NCBI RefSeq assembly: GCF_021134715.1
Contig: NC_060024.1
Coordinates: forward strand, 11,284,001-11,348,000
DNA: 64,000 nt
Direction of reading: 5' to 3'
Origin: Daphnia pulex
Taxonomy: Eukaryota; Arthropoda; Branchiopoda; Diplostraca; Daphniidae
The notes below the pieces were generated by a model. That model worked only from the letters and a program-made list of their open reading frames with translations. It was not told the origin of the DNA and made no database searches. Shown here piece by piece: positions 35,166-49,550 of this stretch. Position numbers and translations under genes: made by a program. Positions within the stretch are counted from its first letter, which is position 1; every line of letters starts with the position of its first letter.

Positions 35166-36085
35166 TGCGGACCCGTCAGAACGACCATCCTACGTCTCCG
35201 AGAAGACGTTGGGCGTTTGCGCTGTTGAAGACCGCGGCGCCTTCGGTCCGCCACGGGGGCTTAATGAATGAAAATGTAGTCGAGTTTTTTCGTGCTCTCC
35301 TCTACGTTTCTGTTCTTCTCCGTACGTAACTCTTGTGTGACATCTTCTATTCGCTTTGCAATCCACCAACAACGTGATTAGTACAGGTTCCAATGTTCCC
35401 CTTTCTTAATTGGGTAGACCGCCGCGAGCCGCGATCACTGCGCAATTAATCGGACAGCAAATCGGTTTCCGGTGGCCCATTTATCCAACACATTGTCGTC
35501 ATTTGTATAATGATTACCGAGTCTGTCAAAGCCGCAACCAAACGACTCTACTTTCCAGTTTAGTTGAATGTGATTCATAGCCAGTTATTGTACTGATTAC
35601 TGAATTCACTTTATTGTAATTTTTACCCAGTCTGCTTCTTTTTTTAAAAAAAGAATCATTATAATATTCAAGGAATTTCTGACGTTGTTATCAACTACTA
35701 AACAAGACGAAGAAAATAATAATAATAATAATATTCAGCTTATTTTGGTAATTCCTCCGTTATTTGGTGGTACGCTTCTTCGCATCAAGCAAATCTCGTT
35801 TTCGCTCCTTGTTTTTATTGCCTCCCGCCGCGAAATAAGAAAAGGCAAAGAGCCGTGAGATGAGATCTCCAAAAAAAAGCTGTCGAGCAGAAACAATCCA
35901 ATTTGCCTATGTCGTATCCTAGTCGTCGTTGCCCCTGTGTCTTTTTATACATACACAAAACGGACTCTGAGACGCATCTACTGTATGGGTTCAATCTCTT
36001 GAATTGTGTGTGTGTATTTTCTTATGCCTACTAGAGTATATCAGAGGTGGAGGATCGCTGTGCCATTCCTTGATTCGTCGACGCC
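35166..36085. other. Divergent intergenic region between natalisin and COMMD4
   Basis: Shared upstream region of two divergent genes. It includes a short AAT microsatellite near 35718-35734. No gene is supported. Confidence 0.5.
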
Positions 36086-38205
36086 ATGAAGTTCCGCTTT
36101 TGTGGCGATTCTGAAATACCAGATTGGTTGCTCACCCAAATGGCTACTCTTTCTCGTTTGGTGAGTTGCTTTTAACCCGTCCAAATTCCAATAGTGATTA
36201 ATGATTCTTATTGATTTCTCTCTCTATTGGCAACGATTTCTCATTGTAGAGTTCAGTGAAGGCGAAGTTGCTTACCCAGCACGTCGCTCGACATTTGTCC
36301 GGACAAGAGATAGACGTGAGTATTCTGCATGGTGTGCGTCATTTGTTGATTAGAATGCAAGCAGTGACTGTGGTTCATTTTGTTCTTTTCATGCGGAACG
36401 CAGCTGGAGAAGAGTAATTCTTTACTGGCCGACTCTAAGCTACGTAAGTTGCTTTCGCCATTTATTATGGATGTGTTTGTTGGTTAGCAGCGGTTGTAAA
36501 GGGATTGAGCAGAGGCGTTTTTACCCCCCTCCGACTTGAATGTAGTTTCGCGGAAAAATTTGCCATAGCAAACGGTTCAATCCGTGATTGCGTTTGACTT
36601 GAAGGGAATGAACGACGACTAGTCTCCTTAGGGAATCATCAACGTTGTTTTCCTGTTTCAAAATAGATTTAAAATCCAGATTATTCCTATATATAACCTT
36701 TTGTTTTTCTGTCTTTTCACGCCCAGCTGAAAGCGATGTTAAATCGCTGCTCGGCTCCATCCAGTTTGTCTTGACATCTGCGTCACGTTTCTCTACTGGA
36801 GAGGACCACCTGCGAGCTGAATTACAACAAGTTGGACTTCCTCGTGAACATGCCGCCGCCCTAGCCAAAGTCTATCATGACAATACTGATTCAATTCGGA
36901 AGAATTTGATTCAAGACAGCCTAATGAGTGAGTATGATTTTGCATTTTGTTACACTGCGATTCTTATCTTTTATTTACTAAAAAAACAAACTAAGTTGCC
37001 AAATGCTACCTAAGAACTGGAAAAGAGCTCTTAATTAAAACGATTCGTGTCCAGCATTCGGGCGACTTAACAAAACGAAATGAATTTAGGGTGTGCCTGT
37101 TGTTTTAATTAGACTAGGCGAGGCCCAGTTCTTCTTCAATTAAACGTTTTGTGTTGTGTATTAAGCCCTTTCAGAGTCCAGTGTGTATACAAGGGAAATG
37201 GGAAAGGCCGTGGGAAGCTCGACAGTTTGGTTCAAATTCTGGCGTGGATTTCCAACGGCAGGAATCTCAAACGAAATCACGGTCGTATACCTGTAGCGTA
37301 GGCCAAAATCAATTTGGACGTTTTTATTTGTCTTTGCGTCCTATCGGGAAGGACGCTACGCTAGGAATCGTAAAAGGATGAGGTGGAAATGTTACTTCCG
37401 ATTGTGATGTATGAACCAGTGAAGCGGATGCTGAGCTGACTTGTTTGCACGACTGCCTCGCAGCCCCGACTCGTGTGCTGTTTCCCCGTAGCAACCTGGG
37501 TTTCTCCATTGGATCTCAACTAACGAACAGACGCGATTTCATTAGCTCTTTACCGCTTTACTATAGGAGTTCTTTGAGAAAGAAAATGATTGAACATCCC
37601 GAAATAGGCTGTCGAGAAGAACAAACATTCTCGATCTACCTCACTTGTCCTCTAGACGGAAACCAATTAAACTGCCTCGTTTCCTATTGATATCAAGTAA
37701 TTCATATCGAGAGCTTTGATTATTTGTGTACGTTCACGTCAGACGAGGCTCGGGAGTGCTAAGACACAGATTAATTTTCGCCAGTAAACTCGGCGTATAC
37801 GTAGGCAGCGCGTCATCGAACGATGCAATTTAATTATTTAACGTCATCTATCCTTGATTATTCGTGTAATAACTGAAAGTAATAGTAATCCACAACAGGA
37901 AAAAATGAATTTCATTCTGAATTACAGTGAACAAGTTGCAGGACATCACTTGGCGGATAGTCGACGGAACCCACTTAATCGAGTTGACATTATACATCAA
38001 AGAAGGGCTGGCATCGGAAATCCGTACCGTTTCAATGATGGCAGATCCAGCGAAATTGCAAACTTTACTTTACGGTCAGTTTGTTTCTACGAATTTAATG
38101 AATTTGAATGTTACAACACATTCGTTTTTATCAGCAGATATGGAGAGAGTTCGAAATTTAATTGCCAAACACGGGTTGGCTGATGGGAAAACTGAAGACA
38201 TTTAA
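36086..38205 (+). CDS. COMMD4: COMM domain-containing protein 4
   Basis: Six exons: 36086-36160, 36250-36315, 36404-36443, 36727-36927, 37928-38074 and 38135-38205 (199 aa, the same length as human COMMD4). The N terminus MKFRFCGDSEIPDW and the ELQQVGLPREHAAAL segment match the family. The COMM domain follows from MNKLQDITWRIVD to the end. Family knowledge: a subunit of the Commander complex (with CCDC22/CCDC93 and Retriever) in endosomal recycling. Intron 4 is 1 kb, long for this window, and its open stretches (for example 37151-37381) are non-coding. Confidence 0.94.
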
Positions 38206-38260
38206 AAAGAATACGTATTACATTGCATTGTGACAAGATGATGAAGTGATGTTATTTAAT

Positions 38261-40107
38261 TCATAATCCTGGCATTATGTAGGCAATGTTATCCAATATG
38301 CGGCTGAGAGTCTCGGGAGGGCAGCCATTTGTCTCGGGTGTAAGGCGTGTGAGACAGAGCAAGGGTCCGAGAGCGCACACGACCGAGTCTAGCAGAACAG
38401 ATAGGCTTCCAGAGACGGCGATTTGTCCCTGCATGAGAAAATCATAAAACTTGTTGTCAGTTCGGCGACATTTGGATGCTGAGAGATTTATTTATGTACG
38501 TTTTGCTCCTTCAGCCGCGAGCCGATGACGGAAAGAGATTCCCCCAGGAGATGAAGGTGCGTAGCCACATCCAGCGGTTCCAGCTCATGAGCTCTAGGCT
38601 GCACCACCGAGGGAGGCGAGCCGAGCGTGGAGCTGTCATTCTCGGCACTGCGACAGGTTAAAAACTTTTGTTAATTAGTTCCTTAGAGCGTGTCATTTTC
38701 TCAGGTTTCTTACATGGTAACATTGTCGAATCCATCAGAGCTTGTGAAACGCTGTCGCTGCTTCGCTGGGCTGAGTGGCTTGACTGTACCACGAGCACCT
38801 AGTAGTAGAAAGTGTTTACACAACACAAATCTCGGTTGAAAAAAGAATTCTTATTTAGTACCTGCAAAGACGCGTTTCGGAGAAACGGTTGGCTTAACTC
38901 GGCTGACCGGTTGCGGTTTCACTCCTGTTGAAATCATGCCTCCGGAAGATTTCGTTCCTTGCCGCATTGCCCGCCGTTTCCAGGTCTAAATTGGAATCTC
39001 TTTGTATTCTACATTAAAGTTAACCAAATGAAAATCGTGCTTACCATGCGCTCCGCTTGAGAAACAGTAGCCCAGAGCTCCCCAAGCCGTTTGGATACTT
39101 GCTCAAACTCTTTAATGTAGAAGTTTAGTTAAAATTGTTATCTCAAGTAGTTACATTTAACGTAGAAAAAAACTTACTGAGTTCGGGATTTTGACGGCTG
39201 ACAACAGGACGCATTTCTTTTGACCAAAGCATGTAGGCTGTGAACCTCGTTTTCTAAAAAAGAAAAAAAAAAAAATACTATTAGATACTATCTTTCAAAC
39301 GGGTGTGACATTGTACATACCCCTTTGTCTTTGCGTTGAGCTTTCTGACGAGCTGCAACCAACTTTCCATCTTTCAGAACTATTTTCTTCTTGGCATTTT
39401 CAAGAAGATAGAGAGAAGGTTGTTTAGTGTTTCCCATAAAGTTTGGGGGATCAGAGGGACCTGCTACGTCTACATCTGCTTCACTATCTGAATTTGTTTC
39501 AGGATCAATGTGGTCATCACTATCATCCTCCTCCATCTCAACCATCCCTTTCATGAAGTTGGAGTTATTGCCTTGGTGCTTCATCTTGTTGGCATGTTTC
39601 ATCAAGCTGTCATCCTGCTCATAGTCATCCAATTGGCTGTTAGAGTCATCATGGTAAGTCTCAAGCTCCTCTTTATCCATTGAATTGCTGAATTCGTCAC
39701 TGTCACCATCAGTAGATGCATCATCTTCATAAGTCTCTGTTTTCAAAGCTATTGGTGGTGGATTCACATTCTTTGGGATCCGTATTTGTAAAGGGGGGAC
39801 TGTCAGAGCACTTCTTGCGGGTTCAACAGACTTTTTAGGCTTTCCTTTGGCAGCAGCTAAACAGAAACAAAACTCAATTATTGAACTCACTTTGTTAGTA
39901 AATTGTCCTTACAATTTGGCCCCCTTTTTGGACGAACGTCTGCTTCGTCTGGTGATTCATAGTCCAATAGTTTGGAAGACTTCTTCCTGACACGGCCTGA
40001 TCGTGAGACACCAATTACTTCTAAAGAAATCAAAACCTGTTAGTAGTTTTCAAATTTAAAAAAAAAATGTTCCTTTCGTGTTATTGCTAACCCTCTTTAC
40101 CAGCCAT
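38261..40107 (-). CDS. HMGXB4: HMG-box domain-containing protein 4
   Basis: Nine exons: 40092-40107, 39913-40020, 39321-39856, 39178-39253, 39045-39109, 38862-38985, 38714-38798, 38500-38647 and 38261-38428 (441 aa). A basic N terminus leads into an acidic linker. A single HMG box runs from about residue 221 ([23 protein letters not shown]). The conserved C-terminal domain follows ([49 protein letters not shown]). Family knowledge: a nuclear HMG protein (HMG2L1) reported to modulate Wnt signalling and transcription and found with the NURF chromatin remodeller. Exon 1 codes for only five residues plus one base. Confidence 0.93.
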
Positions 40108-41337
40108 GTTGTTGCAGGTTTCTGAAAAAAGAATCGTAGTTCGGTAGTTGTTGTAAATGACAGCTATTAGTTGTAGCAGGCGGGAAATCTCAAAGTGCGT
40201 CTTAGCAACGGGCTTCCTTAGCAACGCGTCTTTATTAATTGACATTTCTAACGCTAGATGACAGCTATCTATATGCGGGAAATTTTCAGTTTGTTAGGCT
40301 TGTTTTTCTATCGCCGATTATTTTGAAACATTTCCAATGTTACATTAAGTCAGTTTTTTTTAAAGGTGAAAAAATCACTTCAAATAATTTAAATAATTAA
40401 GGAAATGATAACGGATGGCCGGCCGGATGCAATTATTTAAATTTTTCCGTTCAGAATGCGATTCAAAATTTACTCCGACTCTGACGTCAATCACGGTGCT
40501 GCCAAGAACAGAAAAAATAGAATTCTTACGCAACCTAATAACGAAGATCATTTGCATAGGCGCGAGGTAGGAATTCTAATTTTTTTTTACACTGATCAAT
40601 ATATCCGCTATTTGACTGTTGCAAATCAGCTAGCGAATATTTTTTTTAAATCAAGTATTACAAGATCGTTCTTGTAGAACGCTTAAATAACTGTTGAAAT
40701 TGAATAGTATTGCGTGCATCGTATTTTGCGTATTACGTTCAGTAGTGTTGCGTAATGTAGCGTCAATTCAACTTCATTGAAAAACTAGGCTGTCGAATCC
40801 ATTTAGGCATTTACTGCCAAGTCTTCACCAAACTTTAAAAAAATATAAAGGCGCATGTTTTCGTCTGACAACTTGAACGGCATTGCGTTAGTGAAGATGA
40901 GTGGCACCATACAAAACTCTATGGTTCGCTTTGATTATTCCTCGTAAATAAAGTAGTTTAATAGGACAGACGAGGCGATAAGCGAGAGTGACGAAAATCT
41001 TTTGGTGTGTTTAGAAGAGCAGCAATGAGCGGATGAGTTTCCTATTAAAATTCATTGAGCAATATTTGACCTACTTTGCAATAGACGTTTCAAAATTGTT
41101 ACCAAAAGATCAAAGTACAGCTAGATCAGAAGCTTTAAAAACCCTACAACAGCATCAACGCAAAGTAGTGAACCTGTCTAGACTCTTCGTCAGCAAGAAC
41201 GGGTTGAGACGTTCGTATAACGTGGCGAGAGCCAATCATTTTCAATTTTTCATTTTATTCAGTGTATAGAGAGGCATCTGTTAATTTGAATAATTCTTAT
41301 TCATTTTTGCATTGCCCTTCTTGCCAAACGAACAAAC
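40108..41337. other. Intergenic region between HMGXB4 and the LRR gene
   Basis: An ATG-started 73-codon open stretch at 40456-40677 (plus) begins MRFKIYSDSDVNHGAAK and has a possible donor after HLHRRE. It could be the first exon of a small gene, but I cannot find a continuing exon. The open stretch at 41033-41269 has no recognisable domain. Confidence 0.4.
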
Positions 41338-42826
41338 ATGAGATTCTCTGCGAGGCACGCAATGCCCGTGGCAAGTTTTCATTTGAACTATTGATTTTTT
41401 ACTTCTATTTCTCATCTTCTTTATTTTTGAAGGGGCTCGTTGTGGCAATTTTGCTATTCACTGCTGGACTGGGAGACAGCCACCCGTTGAACGATGAAAC
41501 AAAGAAAGTCGATTCTCATTCTTGCGTATGTAAATCTTGTTCGGAGAAGAGTGTAGATGTCGAGTGCGCAAACAAATTCTCTGCTAGAGAAATCCAATCC
41601 ATCTTAAATCGGACGGACTTTGTCGGCGATCTTTTCGAACTCCATTTGAGAATCTCGTCGCCAGTTGTCAGTTACATTCCAGCTAACTTGCTGAGCGGCA
41701 GAAGCTTTAACCGAATTTTCATTTATTGTGGAAATGATTCGGCTCCGACACAACTCAGAATCGATCCAAATGCATTCCGCACTACCAGCCACCGCACCGA
41801 CATCTTCAGAATCTTTAATTGTGATTTAAGTCAGCAGGACGATTTGGCCTTTTTGACTGATTTCATCAAATTGGCAAGCTTGTCTTTACAAAGCTCTTCT
41901 AACATTCACAGTTTTGCAAAGCTGCCTGTTTTGCCAAATCTGAAATCGCTCACCATTTTCAACTGCTCCGGTTTGGAAAGACTGGCAATGTTTCCTATTT
42001 CTGCCATCCCCGCTGGGCTGAAGGAACTTGATTTGGCATTGAACATGTTGAATGACCAAAAGATGGAAATGATATTGAATTCGATTGTTTCGTCGTCTTC
42101 GGCCAGAACTTTGGAAATGTTGAGATTAAGCGGGAACCGGTTGACGCAAATTCCTCAGTACAGAATACTTTCTTCTTTCACTCAACTAAGCCACCTCTAT
42201 CTTGATGGAAATTCGATTCCATCGATCGCCAAGGGATCGCTTGACTTTTCTTCTCAGATGCCCAATTTAACCGTGTTAAATCTTATGAATATTGGTCTCA
42301 CGGAGGTTGAACCCAAAGCCTTTAAATATGGTAAACGTTTGAAAAGAAAACAAAAACAAAATTTGTTGACGATTTTTTAATAACTTCCTCTTTTCTTGAA
42401 AGTAAGCGCCAAAGTCCATCTTGATGTCAACAACTTGACACGATTCGACTCTTCCGTTTATAAACAAATGCTGAAGCGAAGCGTTGAAACCGGGCGTGGA
42501 GGACTAACTTTTACTTCAAGTAACTTGACTTGAACATTTTTACAACCTTTTATAAACTAGTTAGTAATCCGTTATTTTATTTTATTTTACAAGATTTGGT
42601 TGACTGCAGTGATTGCAGACTAGTCTGGCTGATCAGAAACAACCGTCACTTGTTACCCTCCGTTCGGGGAACCTGCGTCACCAACTCCACTAATAGCGCT
42701 AAATTTGAAGACGTGAAAATCAGTGACTACGATCATTGTGGTGACATTCACGATGGGGATGATGATTCCAAATCGTCGTCGTGGTTCTACTTCTTTTTAC
42801 TCAAATTAGTTGGAGTCAGATTGTAA
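41338..42826 (+). CDS. Secreted leucine-rich-repeat protein, luciferin-monooxygenase non-catalytic-subunit type
   Basis: Four exons: 41338-41370, 41433-42330, 42403-42519 and 42594-42826 (426 aa). The first intron uses a GC donor (GTG|gcaagt). With it the protein begins MRFSARHAMPV and runs into a signal peptide (GLVVAILLFTAG). A Cys cluster (SCVCKSCSEK) follows, then about six degenerate LRRs (LKSLTIFNCSGL, LRLSGNRLTQIP, LYLDGNSIPSI), and a C-terminal Cys-containing cap (DCSDCRLVWLIRNN). The arrangement resembles the Oplophorus luciferin 2-monooxygenase non-catalytic subunit family, which is expanded in crustaceans and has no demonstrated light-emitting role there. The N-terminal exon is the weakest point. 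Confidence 0.8.
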
Positions 42827-43950
42827 AAGCTAGAAAAACTGTTAGCTAGTGGTTTTATTACCCAACCAAAAGTTCGTTGTCCTTGTCTTGTTGTTCCAAA
42901 ATCCAGTTTGAGCTGTTTTTTGTTTTTTTTTACTGGCGTTGAAAACTTGAATGTTGCCACATTCTTATGCAATGCAACAAAAATAATCCGCCTTTTGAAA
43001 GAAACTTGTTTTACTCGTCTTTCTAGTTGCTTTTTTTGTTGTTGCCCTTGGTCTGGAAAGATGGCCATCAGTTTTAAACCGTTCTCTCAAGTTCTATATG
43101 GGCTAACGAGTTTTACCAATTAGTTGGTGAGCCATTCGGGTGTAAATAGTCACACTGCTTTGCATTGTCTTGTTGGACAGCTGTCAACTTTTTGCCGAAA
43201 TACTTGCCAACTTTTATACATATGTACCGTATTAAGATTTAAAAAGTTGAAACGAATGCTTCACTTTTTTTTCGACTCGAGTTTCCTTATTAGTGTGGTC
43301 AATGGCCTCTCAACAATCGTTTGATTCTTTTCCCACGTTTACATAATGGGATAGCTATAGCACTAACATTTTCTTGTGAAATACCTTGTGTAATACTAAC
43401 GTGTAAATTAAAAGAGTATTCACAAACCTTTTTAATTACACGATAGGCTTCAAAAAATGATACATGATCGTAAAATGAACTGAATACCCCAAACATTTGG
43501 GATTAAAGAACCTGTCTTTTTTGTTACATAATTTATATTTAGATGATTTATACCGATTCTTTGAATACGCCTAACTAATACTGTATGGAATACTATATCG
43601 ACAACACAAAATACCAAACAAAAGTAGTTCAACTATCCTTATACAGCATTTTCCGTATTCTATCTCATTCCTAAATATATTTGAAATTTGAAAACCTGTT
43701 CCCGAATGCTTTGCATCAAGGTAGGGGATGGATGTTCCAAATAGTTGTGTTTGTTTTTTTGCGCTTCAATGCATGCCATTGTAGAGCAAATTTTTTCAGA
43801 CGGATTCATGCGCGATTTGAGTTGGTATATAATTTGGGAAGACTTGTTTGTTGAAAGATAATCATTACGCCATTTGTTTTACACACAAGGGAAGAAGAAG
43901 ATAACCAACGCCTGTTTTTTGGCACCCAGCAGTCAAAGACATGGCGAGGT
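42827..43950. other. Intergenic region between converging genes
   Basis: 3' sides of the LRR gene and the spectrin-repeat gene, AT-rich. No gene, RNA or repeat family is supported. Confidence 0.5.
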
Positions 43951-45728
43951 TTAATCTTTGATCTGGAAGAGAAAGAGCAAGACGAGTTGGTTGGATTGCT
44001 TCCGCTCAAACGCTCGTTCCTTCAAGCTGGCCCAGTGTTCGGACAACTGCTGTGTGCGTTTGTTGATTTCTTCGGCCAGATGATGTCCTCTGGCTAGCTT
44101 TTGACCCGACTGGATGACGCGCTGGACGTCAGGATCGTGGATTTGCATCGCCTGCAGGATCGATTGAGTTTCTTTGATGAGAGCTCTCACCGTGTCGATA
44201 TCCTTTCCACGGCCCGCAATGACTTCGTGCTTCTTGGCTATCCATTCTTCTTCCACATCCATTTCGTGGAAGAGCTGGTAGGCCTTTAGAGCATCGACCA
44301 ACTTTCGCTGGCGCTCACTCTGGAGAGGTCCAAGTCCATCGAATCGCTTGACAACCACATCCTGTATTTTCGTGATAATTTAGTCGGATGTTAATTTACA
44401 AGCGATATGTAGTAAGGAACTTACCTTTTTGCTCAAAATATTTTTCAGGTCGAAGTGACCGCATTCTGAGAACTGCTGAGCGGCCGTCACAATGATATCG
44501 ATGATATCCTTGTGGGTTTTGATGTCTCGTTCGAGAAGGGCGTGTTCCTTGGTTAAAAGTTCGACGCTAGCCAAATCACTGCCAAAGTCTGGGCTGGATA
44601 GGGTGGCTTCGACTTCGGCCAGCCAGGCAGTCATATTGTCGATTCCGTGATTGAATTTCTCCAGTTGCCACGCTTGGGACATGTGAATACTTTTCAATTC
44701 AGTGGCGGCCAGAAGGACTTCCCACATTTTGAGAACGTCGGTCAGGTGAGCTTGGATTCTGCAAGTCAATAATAATTTTAAAAAAAAATCTATTTAAGAA
44801 GCTGTGCGAATGTAGAGTTGAGCGCCGCATAACATACTTGGTGAGCATTTCAACGCGATTCTTGCGAGACATGACATCCTCTTCGAGTTTTTTGTGGTTG
44901 TCCATTTTCAGGTTTAAATCTGTCGGGCTCAAATGGCCATCGTCCGACATCAAACCGATGGTTTCGTTGATCCAGGTTTTGGTTGGATGGCAATCTTTTT
45001 CGAATTGCTCTAAACGCAGGAAATCCTCGAGCAGTCCTCGCAGTAATTTAGCCTCTGTAGCGACTGATTGGAGAGTTGGTTTTTTGCCGTCTTCAGGTTG
45101 AATGACCTTTACAGGGCCATTGTTGGAAGATGAACGTTAAAAACGACCGGGAATTTTCAGGCACAGAAAAATGGCTTATTTTACCTCCATAGGTTGGGCA
45201 TCGGCCAACTCCTCTTGCCCGAGCATTTGACGTTTCAATGCCAGCTTCCGCATTCGCTGCCAAGATTGTTTCAGTTCCTATACGTATGTAAAATTGAGAG
45301 ACTTTAAAAATAGGACGATTCAAGCTAATCGTGATTCTCGATATCCAACGTCAATGTTTACCTCTCTCCGGCGCCTGATGACAATCTCGTCAGGGTGTTT
45401 ACTCTCTATCAAAAGATCGGCCAATTTCATTACGTCATTGACGTGCGATTCTTGCGCTGCAACTTCTTCGTTGAATTTTGCATATTTCTGTTTCATTATC
45501 AGCTGGGAATCTTTTTCGGATTTTAAATCTTCGGGCCAGACAATAACTTCCTGTGCGCGGTCGCCCAAAGAAAGGCATTGGGTTAACTTGACAAGATAAA
45601 TTGCAAAAAAGGTGAAGTTGTTATTTTACCTTGTAATTAATCCAAAACATCATTTGATCGCAAAGATGCTGGAATTCGACCAGTTGCTCCTGACCGGCCA
45701 TTTCTTTCGGCGACATGATCTCCCCCAT
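43951..45728 (-). CDS. Divergent spectrin-repeat protein
   Basis: Six exons: 45630-45728, 45362-45550, 45185-45277, 44838-45106, 44425-44758 and 43951-44361 (464 aa). The whole product is predicted helical, with spectrin-repeat hallmarks: the WPEDLKSEK, KTWINETIG and EEEWIAKKHEV helix-A-type Trp segments, and KMWEVLLAATEL and SEHWASLKERA ends. This gives about four repeats. I see no actin-binding CH domains, EF hands, SH3 or PH domain. It therefore looks like a stand-alone fragment of spectrin type rather than a full alpha or beta chain. Downstream of the stop there is an acceptor-like sequence, and the last codons (LVLLFLFQIKD) look like intron read-through, so the true C terminus may differ. 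It may act as a cytoskeletal linker, or be a decaying duplicate. Confidence 0.75.
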
Positions 45729-46567
45729 AGTTAATATCAGAAACGCTCTTGGTTGAGGCGCAGAACCGATTCCTACCGTACCACACACAGGAATATACAG
45801 CTTAGCACTACGGACTCGACTAGTCTGTACGCTGTATCAAGACTCCTTGACGTATATTGCCCTCCCTCACCAAATTCTATAAATAAAAAGGAAGATCGGA
45901 CACCACGACCGGAGTAAGGGCCTTTTGTGTGACGTGCTGGCAACTGATCACATCTGGAACTCTTTTGAAAAATTTTAACAATAGCACTTCCATCAGTTTT
46001 ATAATTCCCTTTCTACATTATTACAACAGTTTTCCGGTGTTTTTTTTTTTTTTTTAATTAAATTTATCTCTCAGATATTGTATAGGTTTGTGATCTAGCT
46101 GTCGTGAGAAATCGTAGATGGTTAGGGTCGCTCGAAATGTTGAGGCGGAACTGAATCATTACACCTGTCAGACTTAACCTCAGACAACCCCAAAACCCGA
46201 TGTCTGCCACTACATCAGTGATTATACTTACATTGAATGAACTCGATTCAACAAGTAAGCGTGACGTAATTTCTACACGGATAACTTGTTTTTGTTTTTA
46301 GAATAGGAGGAAGAAAACAGGTTTTTTCTTGCTGGGTTATTTGGTTCTTTTTTTTTTGTAAAATAATAAAAAAAGACACCAGTATTACTAGTGGACATGA
46401 TGCCGAGCATATGGTGCTGGCTTGCTGGGCACAGCAAAACTGTGTTTGGTCAAAATATGTATATCCAGATGCATATAAGGGAGACGCATCTTAACCGTAA
46501 CTGTTCATTTTCCCCTGTGTCGGATACCCATCACACGCTCATTGTTGGCTGCTCCTGAATATCAACT
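45729..46567. other. Divergent intergenic region between the spectrin-repeat gene and the esterase
   Basis: Contains the esterase TATA-like element (46472-46480) and, at 45878-45885, a TATAAATA on the plus strand of unclear use. No coding potential is recognised. Confidence 0.5.
46472..46480 (+). promoter_or_regulatory. TATA box of the carboxylesterase gene
   Basis: CATATAAGG lies about 95 bases before the ATG. A start site near 46503 would give a leader of about 65 nt. Confidence 0.4.
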
Positions 46568-48968
<2,401 letters not shown>

Positions 48969-49221
48969 TACTTTCTTACAGAACAGCTGTTGAAACACGC
49001 TATAATAAACCGATCCAGCGATCCACGGCGGACCACAATTTTAAGTCTTGTAATTTAATTTCATGCTAATTAACATTAAATTTCTGCGTAGATCTCATTA
49101 GAAAATATAGACGTTTCTTTATGTCTTATAGTTTTAAGGCTAAGTTATTATTCGATTTTGCTAGATAAATGAAATTCGGAGATATATCACTTGCCACTTG
49201 GACAAAATCGATAAAATCGTT

Positions 49222-49550
49222 GGAGCTCTATTGACGGACATTTAAAATATTAAAAATTCAATGGAGTTCTACTGTCGGCCATGAAAATAATTTTAAAATC
49301 GTCGGAGTTCTATTATCGGACATGAAAATAACTTCAAAAAATATTGGAGTTCTATTGTCGCGTAGTGGAGTTCTACTGTCGGGCACTGGAGTTCTATTGT
49401 CGGGTAGTTAAATAATATTTAAAAAAGGAATTCTTATGTCTTTAGATTTCTACTGTCGTTGGAGTTCTACTGTCGCATACAAAGAAATTTTTAAGAATTA
49501 TTTAAAATATTGGGGCCGGGTTCTATTGTCGGTGGAGTTCTTCTGTCGCC
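49222..49550 (+). repeat. Array of eleven copies of a ~16-bp motif, GGAGTTCTAYTGTCGG
   Basis: Copies start near 49222, 49263, 49304, 49346, 49367, 49388, 49427, 49445, 49461, 49518 and 49534. They are all on the same strand and differ from the consensus by zero to four bases. Spacing varies from 16 to about 57 bases, with steps near 41 or 21 in the first part, so it is not a simple tandem satellite. Confidence 0.85.

Noticed and set aside
43951-44010. A short intron near the end of the spectrin-repeat gene
   Set aside because: The acceptor-like ctcttccag is present, but the only donor nearby would leave an intron of about 23 nt, too short to splice.
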